From: Rotaria macrura
Taxonomy: Eukaryota > Rotifera > Eurotatoria > Philodinida > Philodinidae
Length of the DNA stretch: 64,000 bases
Assembly (NCBI GenBank): GCA_900239685.1
Contig: OENT01000014.1
Span: 124,001-188,000, forward strand
Direction of reading: 5' to 3'
A program made the translations under genes and the position numbers. Below are positions 22,570-35,600 of the stretch, in pieces. Each line of letters opens with the position of its first letter. Position 1 is the first letter of the stretch. A model generated the notes under the pieces. That model searched no databases. It was not told the origin of the DNA and saw nothing but the letters and a program-made list of their open reading frames with translations.

Positions 22570-25500
22570 ATGTCACAAGCATCTCAACCGCAGCCATTTA
22601 TATTTGGCAGCACAGGAACACAAAACACATCCGCTATTCCTTTAACAAATAATCCATTAGCAACTAAAAATTCAACGGGTAGCACAATGACAGGTATGAA
22701 ATAAGAGATAAGAGTATATCACTCACTGCAACCATTCGTTTTTTCAGCGTTTCATGGCTTGCCTCTGTTTGGTGCGAGTCCAAATGTGTTGTCACAACCA
22801 CAATCTGCAACCAGCAACACTACTGTACCAATCAGCACAGGCAACATCTTCGGTACACAACCTGTGATGACAACGAATCCTATTGGAGCTTCACCATTTC
22901 CGTTCGGATCGCAAACACCTGCAAATCCAAATGTTTTCGCACAAATAAAACCAGCGACCAACAACACTACTGTACCAATGAGTACAGGCAACATCTTCGG
23001 TACACAACCNNNNNNNNNNNNNNNNNNNNNNNNNNNNNNNNNNNNNNNNNNNNNNNNNNNNNNNNNNNNNNNNNNNNNNNNNNNNNNNNNNNNNNNNNNN
23101 NNNNNNNNNNNNNNNNNNNNNNNNNNNNNNNNNNNNNNNNNNNNNNNNNNNNNNNNNNNNNNNNNNNNNNNNNNNNNNNNNNNNNNNNNNNNNNNNNNNN
23201 NNNNNNNNNNNNNNNNNNNNNNNNNNNNNNNNNNNNNNNNNNNNNNNNNNNNNNNNNNNNNNNNNNNNNNNNNNNNNNNNNNNNNNNNNNNNNNNNNNNN
23301 NNNNNNNNNNNNNNNNNNNNNNNNNNNNNNNNNNNNNNNNNNNNNNNNNNNNNNNNNNNNNNNNNNNNNNNNNNNNNNNNNNNNNNNNNNNNNNNNNNNN
23401 NNNNNNNNNNNNNNNNNNNNNNNNNNNNNNNNNNNNNNNNNNNNNNNNNNNNNNNNNNNNNNNNNNNNNNNNNNNNNNNNNNNNNNNNNNNNNNNNNNNN
23501 NNNNNNNNNNNNNNNNNNNNNNNNNNNNNNNNNNNNNNNNNNNNNNNNNNNNNNNNNNNNNNNNNNNNNNNNNNNNNNNNNNNNNNNNNNNNNNNNNNNN
23601 NNNNNNNNNNNNNNNNNNNNNNNNNNNNNNNNNNNNNNNNNNNNNNNNNNNNNNNNNNNNNNNNNNNNNNNNNNNNNNNNNNNNNNNNNNNNNNNNNNNN
23701 NNNNNNNNNNNNNNNNNNNNNNNNNNNNNNNNNNNNNNNNNNNNNNNNNNNNNNNNNNNNNNNNNNNNNNGTGATGACAACGAATCCTATTGGAGCTTCA
23801 CCATTTCCGTTCGGATCGCAAACACCTGCAAATCCAAATGTTTTCGCACAAATAAAACCAGCGACCAACAACACTACTGTACCAATGAGTACAGGCAACA
23901 TCTTCGGTACACAACCTGTGATGACAACGAATCCCATTGGAGCTTCAACATTTCCGTTCGGATCGCAAACACCTGCAAATCCAAATGTTTTCGCACAAAT
24001 AAAACCAGCGACCAACAACACTACTGTACCGATGAGTACAGGGAACATCTTCGGTACACAACCTGTGATGGCAATAAACGCAGCATCGAAGGTAGCTGTA
24101 CCCAGTTTAAATAATTCGTTGCTACCTAGTTCATCTGTTCTAGAATCTCAACCATCTGCTTTATCACTATCGTTACCTGAGGATACATCTAAAGTAGTAG
24201 AGGAAGACAAAATATCTAATAAATTGTCAAGGATAAATCAAGAGCAGTTGCTCGCTACTTTATTACGTGATCCGTATGGTAAGGCGGATATTAAAGAATA
24301 TTCCATAGTTGGTCAAATTCCGGTACCTGTGGAATCTGCTGGCGTCCCAAAGTCTTCCGCGTCAAATACAGCAATATCAACGGCATTGTTAACTGCAGTA
24401 CCTACCACAGTTCCTATACAAACCAACTATGGAAAATCGAAGGTCTCATCTCGTTCAATGGTTGACGTAAATTTTAAATTAAAACCTGTCTTATCGTTAC
24501 CCACACGAAGCGATCTAAGAAAGTCATCCGATGCAGGAACAAACGAAAAGTTGAATAGTTCATTGAAAGAAAGTTTTACGAATGAAGAAGAAATTGTTTT
24601 ACTTGGTCAAAAGAAAATGTCCAAATTGCGTATATCAAATGATACTATTGCTGCACCAGTTCAATCCAATTCCGTTCATTCACTTTATCCTGTAAGACGT
24701 CTAGAGGAACTCGAACATTCCATTAATATGACTCGATCAGCATCTGCATGTTCAATAAGAACGGTTAATAATCAGCAGACATCAGTTTCAAGACGTAAGT
24801 CAATCAGTATATCACTTATAAAAATCCATACTTGAGTATATTGTTTTTTTGATAGATAAAAGTCATAGTGACTCGTTGAATAATGTTAATATTCCATCTA
24901 CTGATTCTCATACATCAGCATCGTTGGCAGTTGAATGTCAATCGAACGATGATTCTCAAAAGTACAGTTTACCAATATTAACTCGCGATAATTATTACAT
25001 GAAACCAACTTTGTCGGAACTGAAGACTTTATTGAAAGATAAAGGCGAATTGATTCTGTCGCAGTTTACTGTTGGACACGTAAAATATGGTTCAGTAACA
25101 TTTTATGGTCAAATTAGTGTTGCTGGAATGAACCTTGATAATATAAGTACGTAAGAAATTGAAACCATTTCGTTCTATCGTTATATTGGAATAATGCTTA
25201 TTCTAGTCGAAATCAATCATCATGAAGTTATTGTTTATCCCAACGAGACGAATAAACCATCGGTTGGTGAAGGATTAAATGTTCCAGCTCGCATCACACT
25301 GATTGGTGTATATCCAATCGATCGAAGTACACGTGAAGAAATAACTGATGTTGAACGTATAAAGATAATGAATTACGACGATTATTTAAAGGAAATAACT
25401 GAAAAATTCGATGGTAAATTTATTCATTATGGCATTCAAGATGGTTCTTGGACATTCATGGTAAGTGAAAAAAGAATCGATTTCATACAATGTGTAACAA

Positions 25501-25628
25501 ACCATTATCCTTTTAATTCATAGGTTCAGCATTTCACTCGTTACGGTCTTAATGAGAACGAAAATGAATTTAATGTTAATTTACAAAAACAAACTCTAAT
25601 AGGGTCAAATTTTAATTCGATATGGTAA
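22570..25628 (+). CDS. NUP98: Nup98-like nucleoporin with FG repeats and autoproteolytic domain
   Basis: Five exons: 22570-22693, 22748-24794 (contains the N gap), 24856-25146, 25207-25460, 25524-25628. The N-terminal part is a Thr/Asn/Pro-rich FG domain (IFGTQP and FPFGSQ units) in a 49-residue tandem repeat. Then comes a Ser-rich linker containing EYSIVGQIPVPVESAG, followed by the C-terminal autoproteolytic domain: LPILTRDNYYMKPTLSEL, GHVKYGSVTFYGQI, EVIVYPNETNKPSVGEGLN and GSWTFMVQHFTRYGL. These align block by block with human Nup98 (LTRPGYYTIPS, KPPVGEGLN, GSWVFKVSHFSKYGL). It would act in the central channel and on both faces of the nuclear pore. The reading ends 30 residues from the cleavage threonine, so no Nup96 part is fused. 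The usual HFS cleavage site reads HFT. No GLEBS (Rae1-binding) motif is visible, though it could lie in the gap. Total length is unknown because of the gap. Confidence 0.9.
22864..24064 (+). repeat. 147-bp tandem repeat array in the FG domain
   Basis: The unit begins gtgatgacaacgaatcc and encodes 49 residues. Copies start at 22864, 23771 and 23918, and a degenerate start is seen at 24065. The copy before the gap and the first one after it are identical over the 146 bases available; the next differs at about four positions. A partial unit precedes 22864. The gap lies inside the array, so copy number is unknown. Confidence 0.9.
23010..23770. other. Assembly gap (761 Ns)
   Basis: The run of N interrupts the tandem repeat. 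Its length is not 1 plus a multiple of 147 and does not keep the reading frame across it, so the stated size is an estimate. Confidence 0.95.
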
Positions 25629-28600
25629 TGCATTCCTAGAAGAAAGTAAGTTAAACAGTTGGAATGCTTATATTAGATAATAGTTTCATATTTTGAACAA
25701 ACTCTACGAAAGATTTGATGTAAAAAAATCCTACACAAGATATTCGAGTGTTTTATATATATATATTTTTTTTTCAATAAAAAGACTTATAAAGAAAAGT
25801 TTATCGCAGTTTTTTTAGTTACGTCGTATTATTGATATGGCGAAAAGACATTGAGATATCTTAGTGTCCTTGAAGAATGTATGTTCGTGTGGACGTCTAA
25901 AGTTCATAGGAATCGTGTCTGTGTGAACACTTATGAGTTTATTTCCAATGTGTAATTCATTGAGATTCACAATTCAATTGTTCTATATGGATCGTTTAAG
26001 AATACATATACAATGAGAGTATATCGGAAAATTGGTCGTCATTATTCATAGAGAATCATAACTGAGATGAAAAATAGCAGAAAATGACGACTTTTCATAA
26101 TCTTAATAGAGATGCACGCAAGAAAGTAAGTCTTCATCTTGATTTGTAATGAACACTAATTATTTGTATATCAGTTAGCTACCTTATAGATAATTAACTT
26201 TGTATCATTCTGAATGACAAGTTCACCAGAAAGAATAACTATAAGGAAAAAAAATGAAATATTGTCCGCATCGAAATAGAATAAAGATGAGCTTTTAGTG
26301 TTATGACTTTCGATAAAAACAAGACACAGTTGTATTTTGTCCACTATCTAAAATAGGAGATACACCAACATTGAATTGTATACATTAGAGTATATTCTCA
26401 AGAAATGTTTATTTTGTCTCGTATGTCATTTTTTTGAAAAATCGAAAATTATAAAGTGGAATTTTATCGTTAAAATTAGATAAACATCATAATACTTACG
26501 AGAACCGATCTATCTAATGCCTAGAAAAAATTTTCGAACTTTTATCTGGCACTGTTCCAGCACATCGGAGTAATATCAATTGCAGACTGTTTTTTTTTGT
26601 TAAGAATTTCAGTATAATTTTGAAAACAAGACATGACTCCAAATTGTCTCTATGATAAACCTGATAATCTAAGAATAGAAAACGTCTGAGAAAAAGTTGA
26701 TATACATGATTCGATTTCGTTTTATCCTCTGCTTTAAATAACTTGAACTGTACATTTCTATTTCATTTCAATCGAATATAATATCAAAAATATTCATTCT
26801 TCTTTTAGTTTGAAGGAGATAACGGAGCGTTGAGATTATATCATTATAATCGTCACATGCCACGGGCACATATGATACGAAAGAAAATTACTAGCACAAC
26901 CCCTACGCAGGAGTAGCAGAAGAACTATTTTTCTGATTTTTGTAAAGTTTGTCCTGACATTTCAAAATTTATGTCTGTCACAACATTCTCTTTACAATGC
27001 TGAAATTTTATTCGTAACGTCCTCACACTTTTTATGGTTTGTATACAGCTTTTGTGGACACTTATGAAATAGAACCATTTTTTAGTCGTTATGAAGTGTT
27101 ATTTTCTTACTGTAAATGGTTCTCAAACTTTTGAAAAATATGTTTTTTTTTGATAGAAAGAGTGACCCTATTTTTTTAATTTATTTCAGTCATTCTTTTT
27201 CTGTGATCAGTTTAATAGTCGATTATTTCCCATATAACTTGGAGTATAAGACTATGTAAACAAACACCAAATTGTTTACTCTCTAATTGTAACATATAAG
27301 TTGATTCACTGAGTTTTTCTTATAGACACTTTTCTTTCTCTTATCACTTATGTTCGACATAGATCGTTCGTTCGTCATCAATAGCATGAGAGTTCACCAC
27401 GTTATGTTTTTGATATTCATTATCTTGTGCATAATTTGAATAAACTTGTAGGCGATGTGTAGCTATCTTTTATCAACTGAATATTTATTACATGTTGGAT
27501 TTATATGAGTGAAAAAAAATGTGTTAGAACAAAAAGCATTTAGTGCTGACAAAATAGATGTGCAATTGTTACTAGGATGATAAAGTAAAATTTTAGTTAT
27601 TCGTCTTATGAGGTATTCTCTGATAGAAATTTAATTTCCACTAGAGAAAAACAATGAAAATTCAAAATCTCAGAATACTTCCTTCCAAACGCTGCATGCC
27701 TGAGTACTAGAAAAACGCTTACGAAGGACAAGTCTAAAGGCAACGAACGAAAAGGAAAAATTCAAACTCAAAGTTTGTCTTCGAAGAGAGATGCTGTACT
27801 AATTTTGATGAATTCTTTCTTTTGTGCAAGTTTCATCCTGAGCTATGGTTTCATAATAGGTCTTGTAACGCCCTAACTTTTACTGAAATTCCTGATTTTT
27901 TCCAAAATATGTTCTGCCTATTTTCTTGATTTTTGTTTTTGACATATACCAGTGTGACCCCCTGCCTACACAATTCATTTGTGAAACGTGACTGAGCTGC
28001 TGTTTCTAATTATAGGACGTTAAATTATGATGTCTGTTTTGAATCACATTCCTTGACTGTCGTTTTATTGAATCGTTGAAAACTGCATTAAGCAATTAGT
28101 TGAAATATTAGAACAAGCTATTATTTATATGTAGCCCATAACGAGTTGTCAAGAGAAGGAGAGACAGCCTGATTTCTATCCTATATACTTTGATGCATCT
28201 TCCAGATTACATTTCACAATCTAAAACAATGGAAAATGTTATGGAAATAGTAAAAAAAATTGAATGTTTATACAAGAGTAGTTTCTTTTTTATTCTTTAA
28301 CATGGATCGGATTCATACAATATTTTTAGAGAGATGTTAAGAGATTAGAAGTTATTCTACTTTCTTCGATAATCGAATCATCCTCGGGTCTATCAGATGT
28401 GGACGCATGTTTCTCGTGTGCCTATTTGTAGCTCGTGTCTATAATCATTGTTTAGAACATTTGGGGTTTAGTTACTGTATTCTAGTCTCTTGTGTGTGCC
28501 TCTATTCTCATTAGAGGTTCTTTCGTTAGACACTAGAATACTAAGTCATAGCCGCATGACATGATTATGTATTGACAACTGAATCTATTTAACTATCTCT

Positions 28601-30850
28601 CGAATGTATTCATATGTACGTCAGAAAGAAATTTCTTTTCCTATAAACATCTATTTAATCGCACCAATCAGAATCTTTATCACATATCCTTTTGTTTTTA
28701 CTATAAATACTAACACTAGACTGGTATAACTTCTCAAATGCACCCGCTACGGATTGGTTATGCAACTTCATGAAGCACTTCTCATTAGAATTCTTCTATT
28801 AACAGCTTAATAGACAGTATGCAAGATTTTTGTTCCCTTTTAATCCACACGAACACTATTCTAGATGAACTTAAATAGTATGGATTAGAATTGTGAACAT
28901 TTTCTTGTAGGAAGCATAAGAAAGTTTCGACATTTCTCAACATACGAAGGACGAATATAAATAACACGATTCGAATTCGAATTTTTCCCTTTGAAATCTT
29001 GTTGAGATCTATTCATCAATTTTGAAAGAAAGAATTTTACCTAGATACATGAAGTTCATATCAAACTTTAATTAAAGCATATGCTTTTTATTTCTTCCAG
29101 GTAACATACAAGTGAATCAAAAATAATAAAATCATATGTAATAAACTCTTAGATATGATCACCGAATATTTTTAGTGAGTAATTCAACCATATTGCTGTA
29201 ATCACAATGCACAACATCCGGTTGAACCAGAGGTCTCATTTGGCCGAAATTCTTTCGATAGTTGAAGTGGTTTTTCGAAAATTTTGAGTAGATATGACTA
29301 AATATTTACAAAAGATTTTCGACAACTACTAGTACTTGTTGAAGGAAACTACCTTCATCAAACAATATATCTGTAATGATAAAGTACAGCAATTATCTCA
29401 CAGAAAAATATTTCAATTTATCTTGTCGCACGCAAATTATTGAAAGAATTATTTTGGCTCATGGGTGGCCTATTGAGATCTCTGTGTTGAATAGACAACG
29501 GCGATAAAGTGACAAGTATCAAGTATCATATATTTTATATATATTTATAGCGATAAATTCTTTTAGACTACTCGTGCTAACAATGTTTAACTATTACACT
29601 GTCATATAATTAGAACATAATTCGATAAAATGGTTGTGAGGAAGATTCTTGGATTTTCCCTCACTGATTATTTTAACTATTGAATGAGAAAAGTAAAAAA
29701 AAGACTCAAAAAACCATCGTCAAGTTATAAGTACAAGTACATCTAACGAAATAGAGAAAATAATATAGTTCTATTTTCCGATTGATATAGTTCAGTAGTC
29801 ATTACACAGTTATTGATTATGAACTATATAGAACATCGCCAAATTTCTCTACTAGCGTAATCGATTAATAAATAAGACGTACATATTTGCCTTTGGGAAT
29901 AATCAGATGTACTGTGAGTTTTTCTCGCTATTTTATAAAAGACAGACTATTATTTGATGGAAGAATGAATGAAATCGTTTTTCGATATGCTCGATAAACT
30001 ATCTATACCAAGAAAAATATATTTATTGTATTACATCAATATTTCAATTTGACAATATCATTCGCAATATCTTGATCGGTTTTTTTTTTCGCCACAAGTT
30101 AGTATTATTTTAGAATTTTTATTGGTTTTGAATAAGATTCGAACAGTCCATTAATATATTCGAAGTTGTCGTTAACCAATGAGGTGGAAATGATTGATTA
30201 ATGGATGGACGATCACATAGATGTTTGTAATAGGAATCTATGCACGAATTGAGATTCAGAAAAAGAAAAAAAAAACCTTTCTCTTGTAATGATTAATGTA
30301 CTGGTGAGATCAATTCATGAAATCGACGAGATGTTTTTCGTCTATTCATAATACTTAATAAAATACTTCATTTTTTAAAACATGTCTGTCACTTAATAAA
30401 TCGGAAATGTGAACGAGATAATAAGGATAAATCCGGGTCAAAACAAATATGTTTTCTTTTATTATTTGGTAGACATGATGCTTTCATATAGATGTATATA
30501 TTTATATATTTATATGCATAGCTCAAATACCTCGAATGGACGTGGACACAACTTTCATCTCATGATTACATATCTGATGTTTGTAGAATGTGATAATTTA
30601 GATTGTTTTAGAACAAAGTTTCGATATGGAAATCTTCTGTTGTCTGATGATTTCGAGATAGAATAGATCGATGATTCAGTATTGACAATAGATAGTTGCC
30701 CAACTACGGTCAATATGAGAAGCAAATCTGTCAATCGACATCCTAACTCATTGCCCTTTTCCAGCTCTGATGGCTTCGGGACATCCTTGATCGAATATAG
30801 ACGCTATACAAAGGATTCCTCTTGATCTCGTTTTTTCCAAATGGTATCGT
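25629..30850. other. 5.2-kb region without recognised genes
   Basis: Starts with the Nup98 poly(A) signal. The rest is AT-rich with stops in every frame; the two longest ORFs (28785-28967 minus, 30409-30666 plus) look random. An imperfect hairpin lies at 28478-28541. No transposon termini, tRNA or conserved protein motif was found. It may hold decayed repeats or regulatory DNA for the neighbouring genes. Confidence 0.45.
25776..25781 (+). terminator. Poly(A) signal of the Nup98-like gene
   Basis: aataaa lies 148 bp after the stop codon, following a T-rich tract. Confidence 0.55.
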
Positions 30851-31967
30851 TTATTGGATGTTTCTTCTTTCTGAGTATTCATAATAGATTCTATTACTTG
30901 AGCAAACTGTTTATTCTAACAAGTAAACATTGCTAATGAATAAATTGTAATTAAGATTTCGATATTTATTTTTTTCTTTACCGAGTTGTGCATGCAATGG
31001 AATTGGATAACCACAATGAACGAGAAAAGCTAACTGTGGTAATAGAAAAATGTCGGCTAATGTAAATTGATTTCCGACAGCATACAAAGTATCTTCTTGA
31101 TTTTGTTTTTTCAACCTATTGTTCCATTGAATCAATTCATTGACAAGTACCTCTTTACGTTTTTTCAATAAATCATCATTGTATCGTTCTGATGGTGTGT
31201 GCCAAATATAATAGATTACATTTTCATTGCCGAATTTTTGTAATCGAAGCGACTAAAAAATATTAGAATCATTTGCCAATATGAAATAATGAAATTTCAT
31301 TAAAATATATATATATATATACATCAAAAATACATTGAAGTACTTGTGCTCGTAAGTATGGATCTTCAGGTAATAATCTAATCCCTTGATTCTTTTTTAA
31401 ATCCTAAATAATCGAATAATATTTCATGATTATTATTATAGAACAATGTGTTTTTGTTTTGTAGATTTTGTTCAACTTCACATCGAGATAAAGACATATT
31501 GCTAGAGATTCATTGAAAACGATGTTTCCAATTTTGATTGAAGGTATCTTATAGATAGAAAAAAAAACGACAACAACTACTGCCAAATCTTGAGCTTTCC
31601 TTTTGATTTGTGTGTACCTGCCCACGTGAATTTTGATCGATAATTGACTTCGTTTTATGTTCATTTTGATCCAATGAAATCATTTGATGTTTATAATCAA
31701 TGATCTTTTTTTCACTTAAAGCAATTTGTACTCTCCTAATTGTATTTAAATACAATCATTTAGATAATTTAATAAATGCTTCTTTGTTTTTCATCATTAC
31801 CAACAAGGAATACTACCCGAAGCCCAATAAAGATATATATCATCTTTCAGTGAAATTTCCTAAAGTAGGAAAAGATCGTTATGTCATTTTTCTCATCATA
31901 TTCTTATAATCCAGAGCAAAAGAAACCTGACTTGTGAGGGTCGTTTATATTGATTATTGTCTGACAT
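30851..31967 (-). CDS. Glutathione S-transferase (rho-class-like)
   Basis: Seven exons: 31932-31967, 31801-31859, 31618-31735, 31482-31547, 31323-31403, 30982-31252, 30851-30906, giving 228 aa. The thioredoxin-fold half contains IYLYWASGSIPCWRVQIALS, NEHKTKSIIDQNSRGQIPS and NIVFNESLAICLYLD, that is, the cis-Pro (QIPS) and the Glu-Ser that binds the glutathione gamma-glutamyl group. The helical half contains NQFTLADIFLLPQLAFL, the conserved N-capping/hydrophobic-staple region. The closest pattern is the rho/GSTA-like class of fish and invertebrates. It would conjugate glutathione to electrophiles in the cytosol. The last exon (CSSNRIYYEYSERRNIQ) matches the YYE..K.RPSIQ region but stops where relatives continue with a short Trp-Pro-Pro tail. 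An unspliced alternative ends at 30911. It is divergently arranged with RAPGEF1. Confidence 0.85.
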
Positions 31968-32656
31968 ATTCCTGTAGATTGTCAGTTAATGTTTTTTTCA
32001 CTAATAATATAATGACTTGTCATTGTTAATTATATCATGATTACTCATCTTTATAGACAAGACTACAGCCTTCGCGCTTTAAAACAAAAGATAAAAACAA
32101 CTGTCAATCCTCTATAATTGTTGTTGTTCTATTAATCTCAAGAATTGGTATGATGATGCTCTACTGCTTTCATTTACTATGTATTTCTTTGTCTTCTCTT
32201 CATATTAACACAGAGAGGAAAAAGAGTTCGTCTTTTTTTTTTCTTGTTCTCTATGCAATTTTTCCATTCTGTTTCTTGCTACTATCTGACTACTCTAGAT
32301 AATGGTAGATACTATGCTATGATTCCGATCGACAAACTGACGCGTGCATCTACAACAACTAATAGAATACATGACGATAGAAAAGTTAACGATGATGATT
32401 ACTGATCAGTATTAGTGGGAGGCAATGTTGTTTTTTGCTCTCGCTACTACTAGTTTACGTCATTGACCTGCGCGCATCGGCGTATGTATGTATACGACGA
32501 GTGACAACAAATATCAATGCATATAGTCGACAGCATTTCTCGAACGAATTCGAGGTCATCTAAGTAAGTCCATTGACGAGAATCTCCTTTTTTTTTGCAT
32601 GTTTGATAGATAAGTGTTGATTAATCTTTGATAGAAATCTATAATAATCCTTAACA
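31968..32656. other. Divergent promoter region, GST and RAPGEF1
   Basis: 689 bp between the two start codons, AT-rich, with poly-T runs and short alternating gcgc/gtatgtatgt segments near 32471-32497. No ORF or specific binding site can be assigned. Confidence 0.5.
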
Positions 32657-35600
32657 ATGGCTCTTTCTCGGCATTCGCTACGACGTGTCATTGGTGATAT
32701 GGTTCATCGACATAGTATAAAAAATGATGCAATAAAATCTTCTTCTCATAGTCACAAGAAAAACAGTCAAAGATCAAGAGAAAAATCTAATCGAAATTCT
32801 ATTATCAGTAATGGTTCTTTAACAGTACGTATAGTATTCATATGATAAAATAAATAAACAATACCATCTTTTCTTTTCTCTTGGCATCAGTTGTCTTCCA
32901 CATGTTATGAACGATTACATAAAAGTGAAAAAGAAGTATGTAAATCTTTGAATTATCTTGATCAAGTTTTAACACACAATAAAATTGAAATTCTTCCAAA
33001 TATTATTACATCATTAATTGAAAATATATTCGATATTGACAGTATTCTAAAAGGTATATATGAACATGAACCAGAATCATTCAGGTAAGATAAGTTGTTC
33101 TATTCTAACATCAAATGTTATTTTATGTTTATATATTCTTCGTTATAGAACACGTCTTCTAACAGATGTCTATTCTCTCCTAGCTGATTTAATAAATTGG
33201 TCTGATAGATCACTTTTATTACAATATGATAATTCAAAAATTCAAATCAATGATGATGAAGAATATAAAAAAATTGCTTGTCAACTTATTCAAGCAATTA
33301 AAGTAAATATCAAGAAAATAAAATACTTGAGAATGTATAATATATATATGTATATCTGATAAAAAGAACTTCTTTTTTTCTTCTTTAGAATTGTGTATCA
33401 CATGCATGTGACACATCGTCCATACAAAGTATTGAAGTGAATTCAGATTCACAACAAAGTTTTCAATCAACTGTCAGGTAAAAAGAACATAAATATCTAT
33501 TGTTTTTTCTTATTAATATTCAAAATTCATTGAGTAGAATGTATGGAATAATTTTTTTCTTTCTTTTAAATTCGATTAGTTCTAATGATGACTTAGCTCC
33601 AGCTTTACCTCCCAAACTAGAAAAACGTTCAATAAATTCATCAACAACAATATCATGCAATCGATCTCGAAATAATGGCAGTACGAATTCTCTTATATCT
33701 TCATCGTCGTCATCATCAACAACGAATAGAACTCAACAAGATAATGAAGAACGTATACAATCAATCGTCGATGATATTAATCAAATTATTGAAAAGTATA
33801 CACGTGAATTAGATGATGCATTACATACAAAAACAACAAATCTTTCGTCATCTATTGAGCATTTACCCGAGCAAAATCATTCTACAAACGTAGCACGGTC
33901 TGATCATCATAATAATAGGACCGATGCATTATATGAAACATATGTATCAAAATTTATGAAAAGTACTATAACAAAAACAACAATTAATAATGGACCAGGA
34001 ACAGTTGATAAAAAAGAATCATCCCAAATGTATAAAGAAACCGACTGCTCTATACATTCACCGGACGGTGATTTTAAAGCACAAGAATTGACATTTATTA
34101 ATCGGCCAACATCTAACGATGACGATAATAAACCATTGAATACAATTGTGACAAATGAAATCGATCACCTTAATACATCTTATGATGATAAAACAACAAA
34201 TGATCCACCACCATTACCACCGAAACGAAAAACAGGTCTGCATGAAATATAAGGAACAAAATATGAAACTCATTAGTGTATTTTCTATGTAAAAAAAAAG
34301 AATTCTATTTGAACATGGACGGAAAAGAAATTCAATAAAAAACAAAATCAACTATGTCATCAGTCCAGAACACATGAGGGAGCCGGATAAGAAAACTTTA
34401 TGATATAGTTTTGACATTTTCTTTATTACTCGAGGGAATCCTTTGATAGAATGACGTCTATCATGTTTTCAAAACACGTTTATTATTTTCAGTTAAATGC
34501 AGAACGGAAATAGCGACTATCAAGTTCGGTTTTCTATTGACATCAGATGCATCAATACATTTCTACGTAAATAGAGTCAAAAACGTAATCGCATGACATA
34601 GAACTGAGACAATAAACACAAAAGCAATGGACTGAGTTCGTATAAATACATATATATTTCGTTTTAGCTCGAGCATACATGTCGCTGTTTGATCGATATG
34701 ATCAAAATGAAGCTGAAACGTTTCTTCGTGATGCATGTTTTGTACCAACACCTCAACGTCGTTTCGAAGATCTATTCGAACAAATTCATCAACATTTTCA
34801 ACATATGCAAATACTCTCGAATAGTGATGATTCATTAAGAATTAAAGGAGCGGCAACTGTAAATGTCAATAAATCAAATGAATCTGTAAGAGACATTTAA
34901 GTTTTTCTTCTTTAATTTTTTCTTGAAATTTTTGCTAACCTTTTCCATTGAACTTTCTAGTCGAAAGATATTGATGAAGTTCATCAATCTAGTACTTATG
35001 GCAATACGATGAAAATAGATTATAACAGTGATCTTTTTCTAGAGAATATTTCTCATTTACTTATTTTCAATACGGTAAAATAAACTGATATTTTCAATGA
35101 TCTACATTAGAACTAGATTGCTTTTTTTTTTCTATTTGTTAAATAGAATGAAGATCCTTCATTACGTGGTGGTTCTATTGATGCATTAATTATTCGAGCA
35201 ACATCACCCGATAAAAAAGGTAAAAAAAATTCGATTGATTAATTTTATATTCTTTATTTTAATGAAAATATTTTCTTTAGATTTTGTTTATCAAGAAGCA
35301 TTTTTAACAACATATCGTACATTTGTATCTCCGAGTGATTTGATCAATAAGCTTATTCAACGTTATGTATTTTTTTCTCAATTTGAAACTAAGAAAAGAA
35401 TTGCTCGTTACGCATTTTCTCTTCTTATTCGTGTTATCGATGAAATTGAGTAAATATATGAAATATATTTATTTTTTATTACATTTCATTATTCATTTAT
35501 ATATTTCATTTAGTAATGAATTAACAAGTCATTTAATGAAATCTCTTTCGCAATTTGTTTCAACTTTAATACGTCACGGTGAGCTGCAATTAGGAAAGTT

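Noticed and set aside
22752-24114. Long ORFs on both strands spanning the N gap
   Set aside because: They owe their length to untranslated Ns; only the plus-strand Nup98 frame is real on each side.
30409-30666. 85-codon plus-strand ORF
   Set aside because: Tyr/Ile/Leu-rich random-looking sequence partly made of ATATTT repeats.
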